This document shows, piece by piece, positions 1-5,788 of a stretch of 9,766 nt of DNA. How positions within the stretch are numbered: position 1 is the stretch's first letter; each line of letters opens with the position of its first letter. The notes under the pieces were generated by a model that was given only the letters and a program-made list of their open reading frames with translations, was not told where the DNA came from and did no database searches. The translations under genes were made by a program, and so were the position numbers. Origin of the DNA: JBFHNV01 sp965365655 (GTDB taxonomy: Bacteria > Pseudomonadota > Gammaproteobacteria > HK1); assembly GCA_965365655.1 (NCBI GenBank), contig CBDUCN010000203.1, positions 1 to 9,766 on the forward strand, given 5' to 3'.

Positions 1-36
1 CGCGCCGTGAGCGCCCCGCGGGGGCCTGGCGCGTGA
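1..36 (+). CDS. C-terminal end of an upstream gene, possibly kdsC (partial)
   Basis: An open frame enters from the left edge in frame 1, encodes 11 residues (RAVSAPRGPGA) and stops at TGA 34-36. That stop overlaps the GTG start of lptC in a GTGA junction, the usual sign of coupled genes. In gammaproteobacteria the gene directly before lptC is normally kdsC, the KDO-8-phosphate phosphatase. The identity is inferred from synteny only, because the visible residues carry no diagnostic motif. Confidence 0.35.
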   Translation, partial: RAVSAPRGPGA

Positions 37-611
37 TCGGCGCGCTGCTGCGCCGTCACGGCGCGACGGCGGTGATGGCCGTGGTCGCGCTGCTCAGTTT
101 CTGGACGCTGCGCGAGCTCGACGTTGATCTGTTCGCGCCGGCCGACGGCGAGCGCCACACCCCCGACTTCTACATGGAGAACTTCCAGTCCACGGTGATG
201 GGGCCGGACGGCCGCCCGCAGCGCCGGGTCGAGGCCGAGTACATGGCGCACTTCCCGGACACCGACACCCACGAGTTCCAGCGACCGTACATGGTCATGT
301 ACCGTGAGCTGGGCCCGCCGTGGCACGTGCGCTCCGAGCGCGGCTGGGTATCGGCCAGCGGCGACGTGATGCTGTTGCTGGGGCAAGTGCACATCTGGCG
401 TAATGATGCCAGCGGGAACAAGGAGTTGGACATCAAGACCGAGGACATGCGCGTACTCCCGGAGCGCGATTACGGGGAGACGGACAAGCCCGTGGTGATC
501 ACCACGCCGACCAGCCAGACTCACGGCGTGGGCATGCGCGCGCACCTCGCCGAGAGCCGGCTGGAACTGCTCAGCAACGTGCGGACCCACTATGAAGCTT
601 CCACGAACTGA
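33..611 (+). CDS. lptC: LPS export protein LptC
   Basis: LptC is the single-pass inner-membrane protein of the LptB2FGC complex. It accepts lipopolysaccharide extracted by the ABC transporter and passes it to periplasmic LptA. The 192-residue product is the usual family length (about 190). A short basic N-terminus (RRHG, residues 7-10) precedes one hydrophobic segment at about 11-27. The conserved entry to the beta-jellyroll domain follows (TPDFYMENFQSTVMGPDGRPQ from about residue 43), and the remainder is the periplasmic OstA-like fold. The GTG start overlaps the preceding stop by GTGA, and the gene overlaps lptA by 20 bp at its 3' end, so the three lpt genes are very likely co-transcribed. 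The family call is firm. The exact start is less so, but GTG at 33 leaves just enough N-terminus for the membrane anchor. Confidence 0.93.
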   Translation: MIGALLRRHGATAVMAVVALLSFWTLRELDVDLFAPADGERHTPDFYMENFQSTVMGPDGRPQRRVEAEYMAHFPDTDTHEFQRPYMVMYRELGPPWHVRSERGWVSASGDVMLLLGQVHIWRNDASGNKELDIKTEDMRVLPERDYGETDKPVVITTPTSQTHGVGMRAHLAESRLELLSNVRTHYEASTN

Positions 612-1188
612 ACTGCCGCCCGGCAGCCTCGCGGCCCCTCTTCTGGTCGCGCTGGCCCTGCTCGCGATCGTCGTCCCCGGTCCCGGCGCCCGGGCGCTGA
701 CCACCGATCGAGAGCAGCCGATCCAGATCGAGGCCGACAGCGCGGAAGCCGACGACGCGAAGAAGATCACCATCTACAAGGGAGACGTGATCATCGACCA
801 GGGAACCCTGCGCATCACCGGCGACCACGTCACGATCCACTACAACGAGCGCGGTGACTTCACCAAGCTGATCGCGCTCGGCAACCCGGCGCGCTTCCGC
901 CAGCTCCCCGACGGCGAGACGGACGAGGAGAAGAACTACCAGCGTGCCCGCGCCAGCCGGATGGAGTACTTCAAGGAGAACGACACCATCGTGCTGCTCG
1001 GCAACGCCGTCTACGGCCAGGGCGGCGACCGGGTGGCGGCGGACCGCATCGACTACGACTCCAGGAACAGCCGCATGAAGGCGCGCACGATGACCGCGTC
1101 GAAGGACGAGAAGAAGTCCGGCGACGAGCCCGCGAAGAAGAGCCGCGTGCGCATCACCATCCAGCCGAAGAAGAAGAGCGCGAACTGA
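592..1188 (+). CDS. lptA: LPS transport periplasmic protein LptA
   Basis: LptA forms the periplasmic beta-jellyroll bridge that carries LPS from LptC to LptD at the outer membrane. The 198-residue protein starts with a signal peptide: a hydrophobic stretch at about 13-30 and an A-R-A cleavage site near residue 35. The mature domain opens with the typical 'QPIQIEADSAEADDAKKITIYKGDVIIDQGTLRI' pattern seen in E. coli LptA and relatives. It continues with the repeated beta strands of the OstA fold (about 40-165). The last 35 residues are rich in lysine and end in a strand resembling 'RVRITIQPKKK', common in non-enteric LptA. Its ATG lies inside the lptC end (20 bp overlap), with no strong Shine-Dalgarno site, so translation is probably coupled to lptC. 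No defects are seen. Confidence 0.94.
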   Translation: MKLPRTELPPGSLAAPLLVALALLAIVVPGPGARALTTDREQPIQIEADSAEADDAKKITIYKGDVIIDQGTLRITGDHVTIHYNERGDFTKLIALGNPARFRQLPDGETDEEKNYQRARASRMEYFKENDTIVLLGNAVYGQGGDRVAADRIDYDSRNSRMKARTMTASKDEKKSGDEPAKKSRVRITIQPKKKSAN

Positions 1189-1221
1189 ACGGCCGCTGCC
1201 CGGCCGTGGCGCCGCGGCGCC
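1189..1221 (+). repeat. two adjacent inverted repeats between lptA and lptB
   Basis: Immediately after the lptA stop there is a 6-bp stem (ACGGCC 1189-1194 with GGCCGT 1202-1207, 7-nt loop). The 14-bp perfect palindrome GGCGCCGCGGCGCC follows at 1208-1221. No T-run follows, so this is not a standard intrinsic terminator. It could slow polymerase or protect the lptCA part of the message. GC-rich sequence produces such palindromes by chance, so function is uncertain. Confidence 0.4.
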
Positions 1222-1255
1222 GCTCGGGCGCGCCGGTCGCGCGAAGCGCCGACCC

Positions 1256-1981
1256 ATGAGCCTGCTCGGAGCCCGCCACCTCGCGAAGAAGTACGGCGCG
1301 CGCCAGGTGGTGCGCGACGTGTCCATCAGCGTCAACAGCGGGGAGGTGATCGGCCTGCTGGGACCGAACGGAGCCGGCAAGACCACCAGCTTCTACATGA
1401 TCATCGGCCTGGTGCCGTGCGACAGCGGCAGCGTGCACCTGAACCGGCGCGACCTCACCCGGCTGCCGATACACGAGCGGGCGCGCATGGGGCTCGGATA
1501 CCTGCCCCAGGAACCTTCCGTGTTCCGCAAGCTCTCCGTGGCCGAGAACGTGATGGCCGTCCTGGAAACGCGCCCGGGGCTCACCGCGGCGCACCGCGAC
1601 CGCCGCCTCGAGACCCTCCTCGACGACCTGCACATCAGCCACATCCGCGGCAGCCGCGGCGACAGCCTGTCGGGGGGCGAGCGCCGACGGGTGGAGATCG
1701 CGCGTGCGCTGGCCGCAGAGCCACGTTTCATGCTGCTCGACGAGCCCTTCGCCGGGGTCGACCCGCTGTCCGTGACCGACATCCAGCGCATCATCCGCTT
1801 CCTCAGCGGGCGCGGAATCGGGGTCTTGATCACGGACCACAACGTGCGCGAGACCCTCGGGATCTGCGACCGCGCGTACATCGTCAACGAGGGGCGGATC
1901 ATCGCGGAGGGCACCGCCGCCGAGATCCTGGAGAACAAGCGCGTGCGCGAGGTGTACCTGGGGCACGACTTCCGCCTGTGA
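1256..1981 (+). CDS. lptB: LPS export ABC transporter ATPase LptB
   Basis: LptB is the cytoplasmic ATPase dimer that powers extraction of LPS from the inner membrane through LptF/LptG, whose genes are not in this window. The 241-residue length equals that of E. coli LptB. All ATPase motifs are intact: Walker A GPNGAGKT at 36-43, Q-loop Gln85 in 'YLPQEPSVFRKLSV', signature LSGGE at 138-142, Walker B FMLLDEP at 158-164 with catalytic Glu163, and switch His195 in 'ITDHNVRETL'. The C-terminus 'VYLGHDFRL' is the family hallmark, which distinguishes LptB from LivG-type ATPases. The ATG at 1256 fits the family start; only a weak GAAG lies upstream. It follows lptA after 67 bp containing palindromes, so it is likely in the same transcript. 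A function outside LPS export is very unlikely. Confidence 0.97.
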   Translation: MSLLGARHLAKKYGARQVVRDVSISVNSGEVIGLLGPNGAGKTTSFYMIIGLVPCDSGSVHLNRRDLTRLPIHERARMGLGYLPQEPSVFRKLSVAENVMAVLETRPGLTAAHRDRRLETLLDDLHISHIRGSRGDSLSGGERRRVEIARALAAEPRFMLLDEPFAGVDPLSVTDIQRIIRFLSGRGIGVLITDHNVRETLGICDRAYIVNEGRIIAEGTAAEILENKRVREVYLGHDFRL

Positions 1982-2018
1982 CCGCGCGCGGCCGCGGGCG
2001 CCGGAACCGTGACCGGGA

Positions 2019-2043
2019 TCACCGGCCGGTGAAGGGCGCCCTT
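2019..2043 (+). repeat. paired perfect palindromes in the rpoN upstream region
   Basis: Two perfect palindromes abut and share one base: TCACCGGCCGGTGA (14 bp, 2019-2032) and AAGGGCGCCCTT (12 bp, 2032-2043). They end just before or within the possible -35 region of the rpoN promoter. They may be operators or the 3' end structure of the lptB message. No T-run follows, which argues against a simple intrinsic terminator. The symmetry is directly visible; the role is inference. Confidence 0.4.
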
Positions 2044-2069
2044 ACGGCGGTCCCGCCTTCCGCTACAAT
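2042..2069 (+). promoter_or_regulatory. candidate sigma-70 promoter for rpoN
   Basis: TACAAT at 2064-2069 is a good -10 hexamer (one mismatch from TATAAT), set in the common context 'CGCTACAATC'. A weak -35, TTACGG at 2042-2047, lies 16 bp upstream. Transcription would start near 2076, giving a leader of about 170 nt before the canonical rpoN ATG. The -10 stands out in a very GC-rich region and lies in the intergenic gap, which supports it. The -35 is poor, so the call is moderate. Confidence 0.45.
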
Positions 2070-2092
2070 CACTCTCGATGCAAGAAATACGC

Positions 2093-2132
2093 CCGCACCG
2101 CTGCGGTGCGGGGGGCGAGCCCTGCGAGGCTC
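2093..2132 (+). repeat. hairpins in the rpoN leader
   Basis: The inverted repeat CCGCACCG (2093-2100) and CGGTGCGG (2104-2111) gives an 8-bp stem with a 3-nt loop. A second, smaller one follows: GAGCC (2117-2121) with GGCTC (2128-2132). If the upstream promoter is real, both fold in the 5' leader of rpoN. They could affect message stability or act with the neighbouring palindromes. No poly-U tract follows, so termination is unlikely. Confidence 0.4.
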
Positions 2133-2144
2133 CTGCGGAAGACC

Positions 2145-2175
2145 AGAAAAGATCATATAAAACAACAGACAAGCG
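2145..2175 (+). promoter_or_regulatory. AT-rich segment upstream of rpoN with a TATAAA box
   Basis: Between 2145 and about 2175 the composition shifts sharply to A/T-rich, with TATAAA at 2156-2161, in an otherwise strongly GC-rich region. This could be a second -10 element about 90 bp before the rpoN ATG, or an upstream binding or unstructured leader segment. No matching -35 hexamer is visible 16-18 bp before it, so the promoter reading is weak. Confidence 0.3.
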
Positions 2176-2248
2176 ACGATCCTCCATGCGCGCAGGGCGC
2201 ATCGTGTAGGCTCGGCGCGCGGGCGAGGATGTGCCCGTCAACGGCCCG

Positions 2249-3718
2249 ATGAAACAGTCGTTACAGCTCAAGCTCGGCCAGCACCTGGCGATGACGCCAC
2301 AGTTGCAGCAGGCGATCCGCCTGCTGCAGCTCTCCACCATGGAGCTGCAGACCGAGGTCCAGGAAGCCCTGGACAGCAACCTGATGCTCGAGCTGGAGGA
2401 AGATGTCGGGCGCGAGGCCCCGCCGGCGAGCAACGGCTCGGAGCGCGCCGAGGGCGCGAACGGCGAGGACCTCGGCGGCGACTCCGACGTGTCGCCGGTG
2501 GACATCCCCGACGAGCTGCCGGTCGACACCCAGTGGGAGGACATCTACGAGACCGCGTCCGCGGGTCCCGGAACGGGCGGCCTGAACGGCGACGGCGGCG
2601 ACATGGAGGTGCAGCGCGCGGCGACCGGCTCGCTGCACGACCACCTCGTCGAGCAGCTCAACCTCGTGCGGCTCAGCGAGACCGACCGCGCGCTCGCCTT
2701 CGCGATCCTCGACGCGATCGACGACGACGGCTATCTCGGCGTGCCGCTCGAGGACATCCACGAGAGCCTCGCCGACGAAGACGGCCTGGACGTGGAGCTC
2801 GACGAGGTGCAGGCGGTGCTGCGCCAGGTGCAGCAGCTCGACCCCGCGGGCGTGGGCGCGCGCAACCTCGCCGAATGCCTGTGCCTGCAGCTTCGCCAGC
2901 TCGCGCCCGACACGCCGTGGCGCGAGGAGGCGCTGGAGCTCGCCGGACAGTACATCGACGTGCTCGGCGCACGGGACTTCAACCAGCTGATGCGCCTGAT
3001 GCGTCTCGACGGTGGCGAGCTGCAGGAGGTGGTCTCGCTGATCCAGACGCTGCATCCGCGGCCCGGCACTCTGGTCGCCTCACCGGAGCCCGAGTACGTC
3101 ATCCCCGACGTCTACGTGCGCAAGAAGAACGGCGTGTGGCAGGTGGAACTCAACCCGGACGCGTTTCCACGGCTGCGCGTGAACAGCCACTACGCGAGCC
3201 TCATCCGCCGTGCCGACAACAGCGCCGACAACAACACCCTGAAGAGCCACCTGCAGGAAGCGCGCTGGTTCATCAAGAGTCTGAAGAGCCGCAGCGAGAC
3301 CCTGCTCAAGGTCGCCACCTGCATCGTGCAACGCCAGCAGGGCTTCCTCGAGCACGGCGACGAGGCCATGAAACCGATGGTGCTGCACGACGTGGCGGAG
3401 GCCGTCGGCATGCACGAATCGACGATCTCACGGGTCACCACCAACAAGTACATGCACACCCCCCGCGGCATCTACGAGCTGAAGTACTTCTTCTCCAGCC
3501 ACGTCTACATGAAGAGCGGAGCGGAATGTTCCTCCACCGCGATCCGCGCCCTGCTGAAGAAGCTGATCGGCGCGGAGAACCCGAAGAAACCGTTGAGCGA
3601 CAGCAAGCTCGCAGCGATCCTGTCCGACCAGGGCATCAACGTCGCGCGCCGCACCGTCGCGAAGTACCGGGAGTCCATGGCCATTCCGTCTTCGACGGAC
3701 CGCAAGGCTCTCGGATGA
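2249..3718 (+). CDS. rpoN: RNA polymerase sigma-54 factor RpoN
   Basis: RpoN directs RNA polymerase to -24/-12 promoters and needs enhancer-binding ATPases to open DNA. From ATG 2249 the product is 489 residues. Region I is the Gln/Leu-rich N-terminus 'MKQSLQLKLGQHLAMTPQLQQAIRLLQLS' (1-50), which contacts activators. Region II is an acidic, Gly-rich linker (about 51-125). The core-binding domain spans about 126-290, and the DNA-binding part includes a helix-turn-helix near 379-398 ('DVAEAVGMHESTISRV'). The invariant RpoN box ARRTVAKYRE is at 466-475. An in-frame GTG at 2231 would add six residues. I prefer the ATG because it aligns with the known N-terminus, although neither start has a well-spaced Shine-Dalgarno site (GAGG at 2225-2228 is too near the GTG and too far from the ATG). 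A separate promoter is likely, and hpf and ptsN follow. Confidence 0.96.
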   Translation: MKQSLQLKLGQHLAMTPQLQQAIRLLQLSTMELQTEVQEALDSNLMLELEEDVGREAPPASNGSERAEGANGEDLGGDSDVSPVDIPDELPVDTQWEDIYETASAGPGTGGLNGDGGDMEVQRAATGSLHDHLVEQLNLVRLSETDRALAFAILDAIDDDGYLGVPLEDIHESLADEDGLDVELDEVQAVLRQVQQLDPAGVGARNLAECLCLQLRQLAPDTPWREEALELAGQYIDVLGARDFNQLMRLMRLDGGELQEVVSLIQTLHPRPGTLVASPEPEYVIPDVYVRKKNGVWQVELNPDAFPRLRVNSHYASLIRRADNSADNNTLKSHLQEARWFIKSLKSRSETLLKVATCIVQRQQGFLEHGDEAMKPMVLHDVAEAVGMHESTISRVTTNKYMHTPRGIYELKYFFSSHVYMKSGAECSSTAIRALLKKLIGAENPKKPLSDSKLAAILSDQGINVARRTVAKYRESMAIPSSTDRKALG

Positions 3719-3783
3719 TCACGTCACCCGACCGCGATGCCCGCGGCCCCACCGCAGGGATCGCCGCTTGCACGACCGTTTCC

Positions 3784-3789
3784 AGGAGA
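3784..3789 (+). promoter_or_regulatory. strong ribosome binding site of hpf
   Basis: AGGAGA sits 5 nt before ATG 3795. It decides the start: an in-frame TTG at 3768 upstream would add nine residues but places this site inside the coding region, and the product from 3795 begins exactly like E. coli HPF. Confidence 0.8.
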
Positions 3790-3794
3790 CCTGC

Positions 3795-4115
3795 ATGCAG
3801 CTGAACCTCACCGGCCACCATGTCGAGATCACGCAGTCGCTGCGCGATTACGTGAACGAGAAGCTCGTGAAGCTGGAGCGCCATTTCGACCACGTGACCA
3901 ATGTCAACGTGGTGCTCACCGTCGAGAAGCAGCAGCAACGCGCGGAGGCCTCGGTCAACGTGTCGAAGGGGCAGCTGTTTGCCGACGCGAGCAGCGCCGA
4001 CATGTACGCCGCGATCGACGCGCTGGTGGACAAGCTGGACCGCCAGATCCTCAAGCACAAGGAGAAGCTGACGGACCACCACAGAAGCGGCGGCGGCATA
4101 AAGGCCCAGGGGTGA
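3795..4115 (+). CDS. hpf: ribosome hibernation promoting factor HPF, short form
   Basis: HPF binds the 30S decoding region in stationary phase and, in its short form with RMF, helps form inactive 100S ribosome dimers. The 106-residue product begins 'MQLNLTGHHVEITQSLRDYV', nearly the E. coli HPF start. It has the single S30AE domain (about 1-95), with the conserved 'DMYAAIDALVDKLDRQILKHKEKL' helix at 69-92. There is no second dimerisation domain, so it is the short gammaproteobacterial type and not the long HPF of Firmicutes. A small His/Gly tail (95-106) extends past the E. coli length of 95. The older name 'sigma-54 modulation protein' reflects its place behind rpoN; it lies 76 bp downstream. 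Its TGA (4113-4115) forms a GTGA with a possible alternative ptsN start. Confidence 0.95.
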   Translation: MQLNLTGHHVEITQSLRDYVNEKLVKLERHFDHVTNVNVVLTVEKQQQRAEASVNVSKGQLFADASSADMYAAIDALVDKLDRQILKHKEKLTDHHRSGGGIKAQG

Positions 4116-4216
4116 GTCCGCTGGCCCGCCTCCGCCCGCCACGGAGAATTGGAGTAAGCTTCGCAGCCCGCCGCGATCCCGGGCGGGAGACGTCGGAACG
4201 AACGGAAGCTCCAGGC

Positions 4217-4714
4217 TTGCAGCAGCCCGCCCGCCCCCAGGCCACAGGCCCGATCAGCCTGGTCGACATCCTGTCGCCCGAGCGCGTGCGCTGCGACGTG
4301 GACGCGACCAGCAAGAAGAAGGTTCTGGAGCTGGTCAGCGAGCTTATGGCGGGCGCCCAGGACTCGCTGGAGATGCGCGTGGTGGCCGACCGCCTGCTCG
4401 CGCGCGAGAAGCTGGGCTCCACCGCGCTGGGTTACGGCGTCGCGATTCCCCACGGGCGGTGCACGGACGCGACGACCGCGGTGGCCGCGTTCGTGAAGCT
4501 TCGCGAGGGCGTGGACTTCGACGCGCCGGACGGCCAGCCGGTGGACCTGATCGTCGGCCTGCTGGTCCCGGAGGAGTGCACCGACGGGCACCTGCAGCTG
4601 CTCGCGCAGCTCGCGGACGTGTTCAGCCGCCCGGAGATCCGAGAGCGGCTGCGCCAGCCGCTCTCGGCCGACGACCTCGTCGAGCTGCTCTCGCAGTCCA
4701 CGCACCACGTCTGA
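4217..4714 (+). CDS. ptsN: PTS IIA-like nitrogen regulatory protein PtsN (EIIA-Ntr)
   Basis: PtsN is the terminal phospho-acceptor of the nitrogen phosphotransferase system (PtsP, NPr, PtsN). In E. coli it regulates potassium transport and links nitrogen and carbon status to regulation. The EIIA type-2 domain is complete: 'TSKKKVLELVSELMA' near the start, then 'REKLGSTALGYGVAIPHGR' with the phosphorylated histidine at 79 (numbered from TTG), then 'GVDFDAPDGQPVDLIVGLLVP' and the C-terminal helices. From TTG 4217 the protein is 165 residues, close to E. coli (163), with GGAAG 8 nt upstream (4204-4208). An in-frame GTG at 4112 overlapping the hpf stop would add 35 Arg-rich residues, which look non-homologous. 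No ATG precedes the conserved domain closely. The family is certain; the start is not. rapZ follows after 183 bp. Confidence 0.92.
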   Translation: MQQPARPQATGPISLVDILSPERVRCDVDATSKKKVLELVSELMAGAQDSLEMRVVADRLLAREKLGSTALGYGVAIPHGRCTDATTAVAAFVKLREGVDFDAPDGQPVDLIVGLLVPEECTDGHLQLLAQLADVFSRPEIRERLRQPLSADDLVELLSQSTHHV

Positions 4715-4767
4715 CCGCCGGCCGCACGAGCGGCCCGCAGCGTCCGCCCGCACATCCGGCGCGTGAC

Positions 4768-4806
4768 GTGACCGTCACCAGGACGGCGCTGGCCGCGCGC
4801 TATGAT
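4768..4806 (+). promoter_or_regulatory. candidate promoter region for rapZ
   Basis: The 183-bp gap between ptsN and rapZ holds no gene. It contains the odd palindrome GTGAC-C-GTCAC (4768-4778) and, 22 bp later, the -10-like hexamer TATGAT (4801-4806) about 90 bp before the rapZ ATG. No convincing -35 hexamer lies 16-18 bp before it, so a promoter here would be weak or activator-dependent, with the palindrome as a possible binding site. Confidence 0.33.
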
Positions 4807-4897
4807 CCGCGCGTCGGCGCAGCGCCCGCGTTTGTTACGGTGCACGGCGTGACGCCGGCGGACCCGGGCGGCGGATCGAGCGGGTAACGCGGGACCC

Positions 4898-5758
4898 ATG
4901 CGCTTCATCATCATCAGCGGACAGTCCGGCGCCGGAAAGAGCGTTGCGCTGCACGCGCTCGAAGATCTCGGCTTCTACGGCGTGGACAACCTGCCGGTGC
5001 GCCTGTTGCCGGCGCTGGTCGATGAGCTCGAGAGCGAGGATGCAGCCGGGCCCGGGCGCGTGGCCGCCGTGGTGGACGTGCGAACGCCCCGCCACGATCT
5101 CGATGACTTCGATCGCATCCTCGACCGCGTGCTCGAGATGGGCGTGGACGCACAGGTGATGTTTCTCGAAGCGGACCGGCAGGCGCTGCTGGAACGCTTC
5201 TCGGAGACCCGCCGGCGCCATCCGCTCACCGAAGGCGAGCTTCCGCTGGCGGAGGCGCTGGACCGCGAGTCGCTTCTGCTCGAGCCGCTGCGCCGGCGCG
5301 CCGACATCCACATCGACACCTCGCGCACCCATCTGCACCAGCTGCGCACGCTGGTGCAGGAGCGGGCCGGCCCCACGCCCGGCAGCGGGCTGTCGGTACT
5401 GCTGCAGTCCTTCGGCTTCAAGCGCGGCACGCCGCGCGACGCCGACATGGTGTTCGACGTGCGCTGTCTGCCCAACCCCTACTGGGAGCCCGGGCTGCGC
5501 GGACTCTCGGGACGCGACGACGCCGTGCGCGAGTTCCTGGAAGCGAGCCCGCTGGTGTGCCGCATGCGCGACGACCTGCTGGCCTTCCTCGCAGGCTGGC
5601 TGCCGCACTTCGCCCACGAGAACCGTGCCTACCTGAGCGTCGCCATCGGCTGCACGGGCGGGCGCCACCGCTCGGTGTACCTCGTGGAATGGCTCGCGGC
5701 CCGGCTCGCCGGGAACTACCCGGACCTGATCGTGCGCCACCGCGAGCTGGCCGGCTGA
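4898..5758 (+). CDS. rapZ: RNase adapter / P-loop nucleotide-binding protein RapZ
   Basis: RapZ is a two-domain protein. In enterobacteria it guides RNase E to the small RNA GlmZ and so controls glucosamine-6-phosphate synthase; other bacteria carry it (YvcJ) with other or unknown targets. The 286-residue product has Walker A GQSGAGKS at 8-15, then 'LEDLGFYGVDNLPVRLLP' (21-38), a DVR Walker-B-like motif at 60-62 and 'FSETRRRHPL' at 101-110. The C-terminal domain has 'DVRCLPNPYW' (187-196) and the hallmark GCTGGRHRS at 251-259. The ATG at 4898 gives the family N-terminus exactly. Unusually, the end 'LIVRHRELAG' lacks the basic KRK tail, and the E. coli Lys270 position is Pro275, so the GlmZ-binding patch is absent. 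The usual npr gene does not follow. Confidence 0.95.
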   Translation: MRFIIISGQSGAGKSVALHALEDLGFYGVDNLPVRLLPALVDELESEDAAGPGRVAAVVDVRTPRHDLDDFDRILDRVLEMGVDAQVMFLEADRQALLERFSETRRRHPLTEGELPLAEALDRESLLLEPLRRRADIHIDTSRTHLHQLRTLVQERAGPTPGSGLSVLLQSFGFKRGTPRDADMVFDVRCLPNPYWEPGLRGLSGRDDAVREFLEASPLVCRMRDDLLAFLAGWLPHFAHENRAYLSVAIGCTGGRHRSVYLVEWLAARLAGNYPDLIVRHRELAG

Positions 5759-5760
5759 CC

Positions 5761-5775
5761 GCGGCGCGCTGCCGC
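5761..5775. terminator. weak hairpin in the convergent gap between rapZ and perM
   Basis: GCGGC (5761-5765) and GCCGC (5771-5775) form a 5-bp stem with a 5-nt loop in the 30-bp gap between two convergent genes. It is the only candidate terminator there. No T-run follows on either strand, so termination may be Rho-dependent or the transcripts may overlap. Confidence 0.25.
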
Positions 5776-5788
5776 CCCGGAACGTTCT

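Noticed and set aside
323..339. TGGCAC inside lptC as a sigma-54 promoter
   Set aside because: No TTGCW follows at the correct spacing and the site is within coding sequence.
571..1386. Minus-strand open frame opposite lptA
   Set aside because: Low-complexity shadow of lptA with no conserved motif.
2533..3804. Long open frame overlapping rpoN, encoding an Arg/Pro-rich product
   Set aside because: It is a frame shadow of rpoN in GC-rich DNA. It shows no recognisable domain and has biased Arg/Gly/Ala composition, while the rpoN frame carries all family motifs.
3848..4753. Minus-strand open frame across hpf and ptsN
   Set aside because: It covers two clear plus-strand genes on the opposite strand and shows no family signature, so it is a composition artefact.
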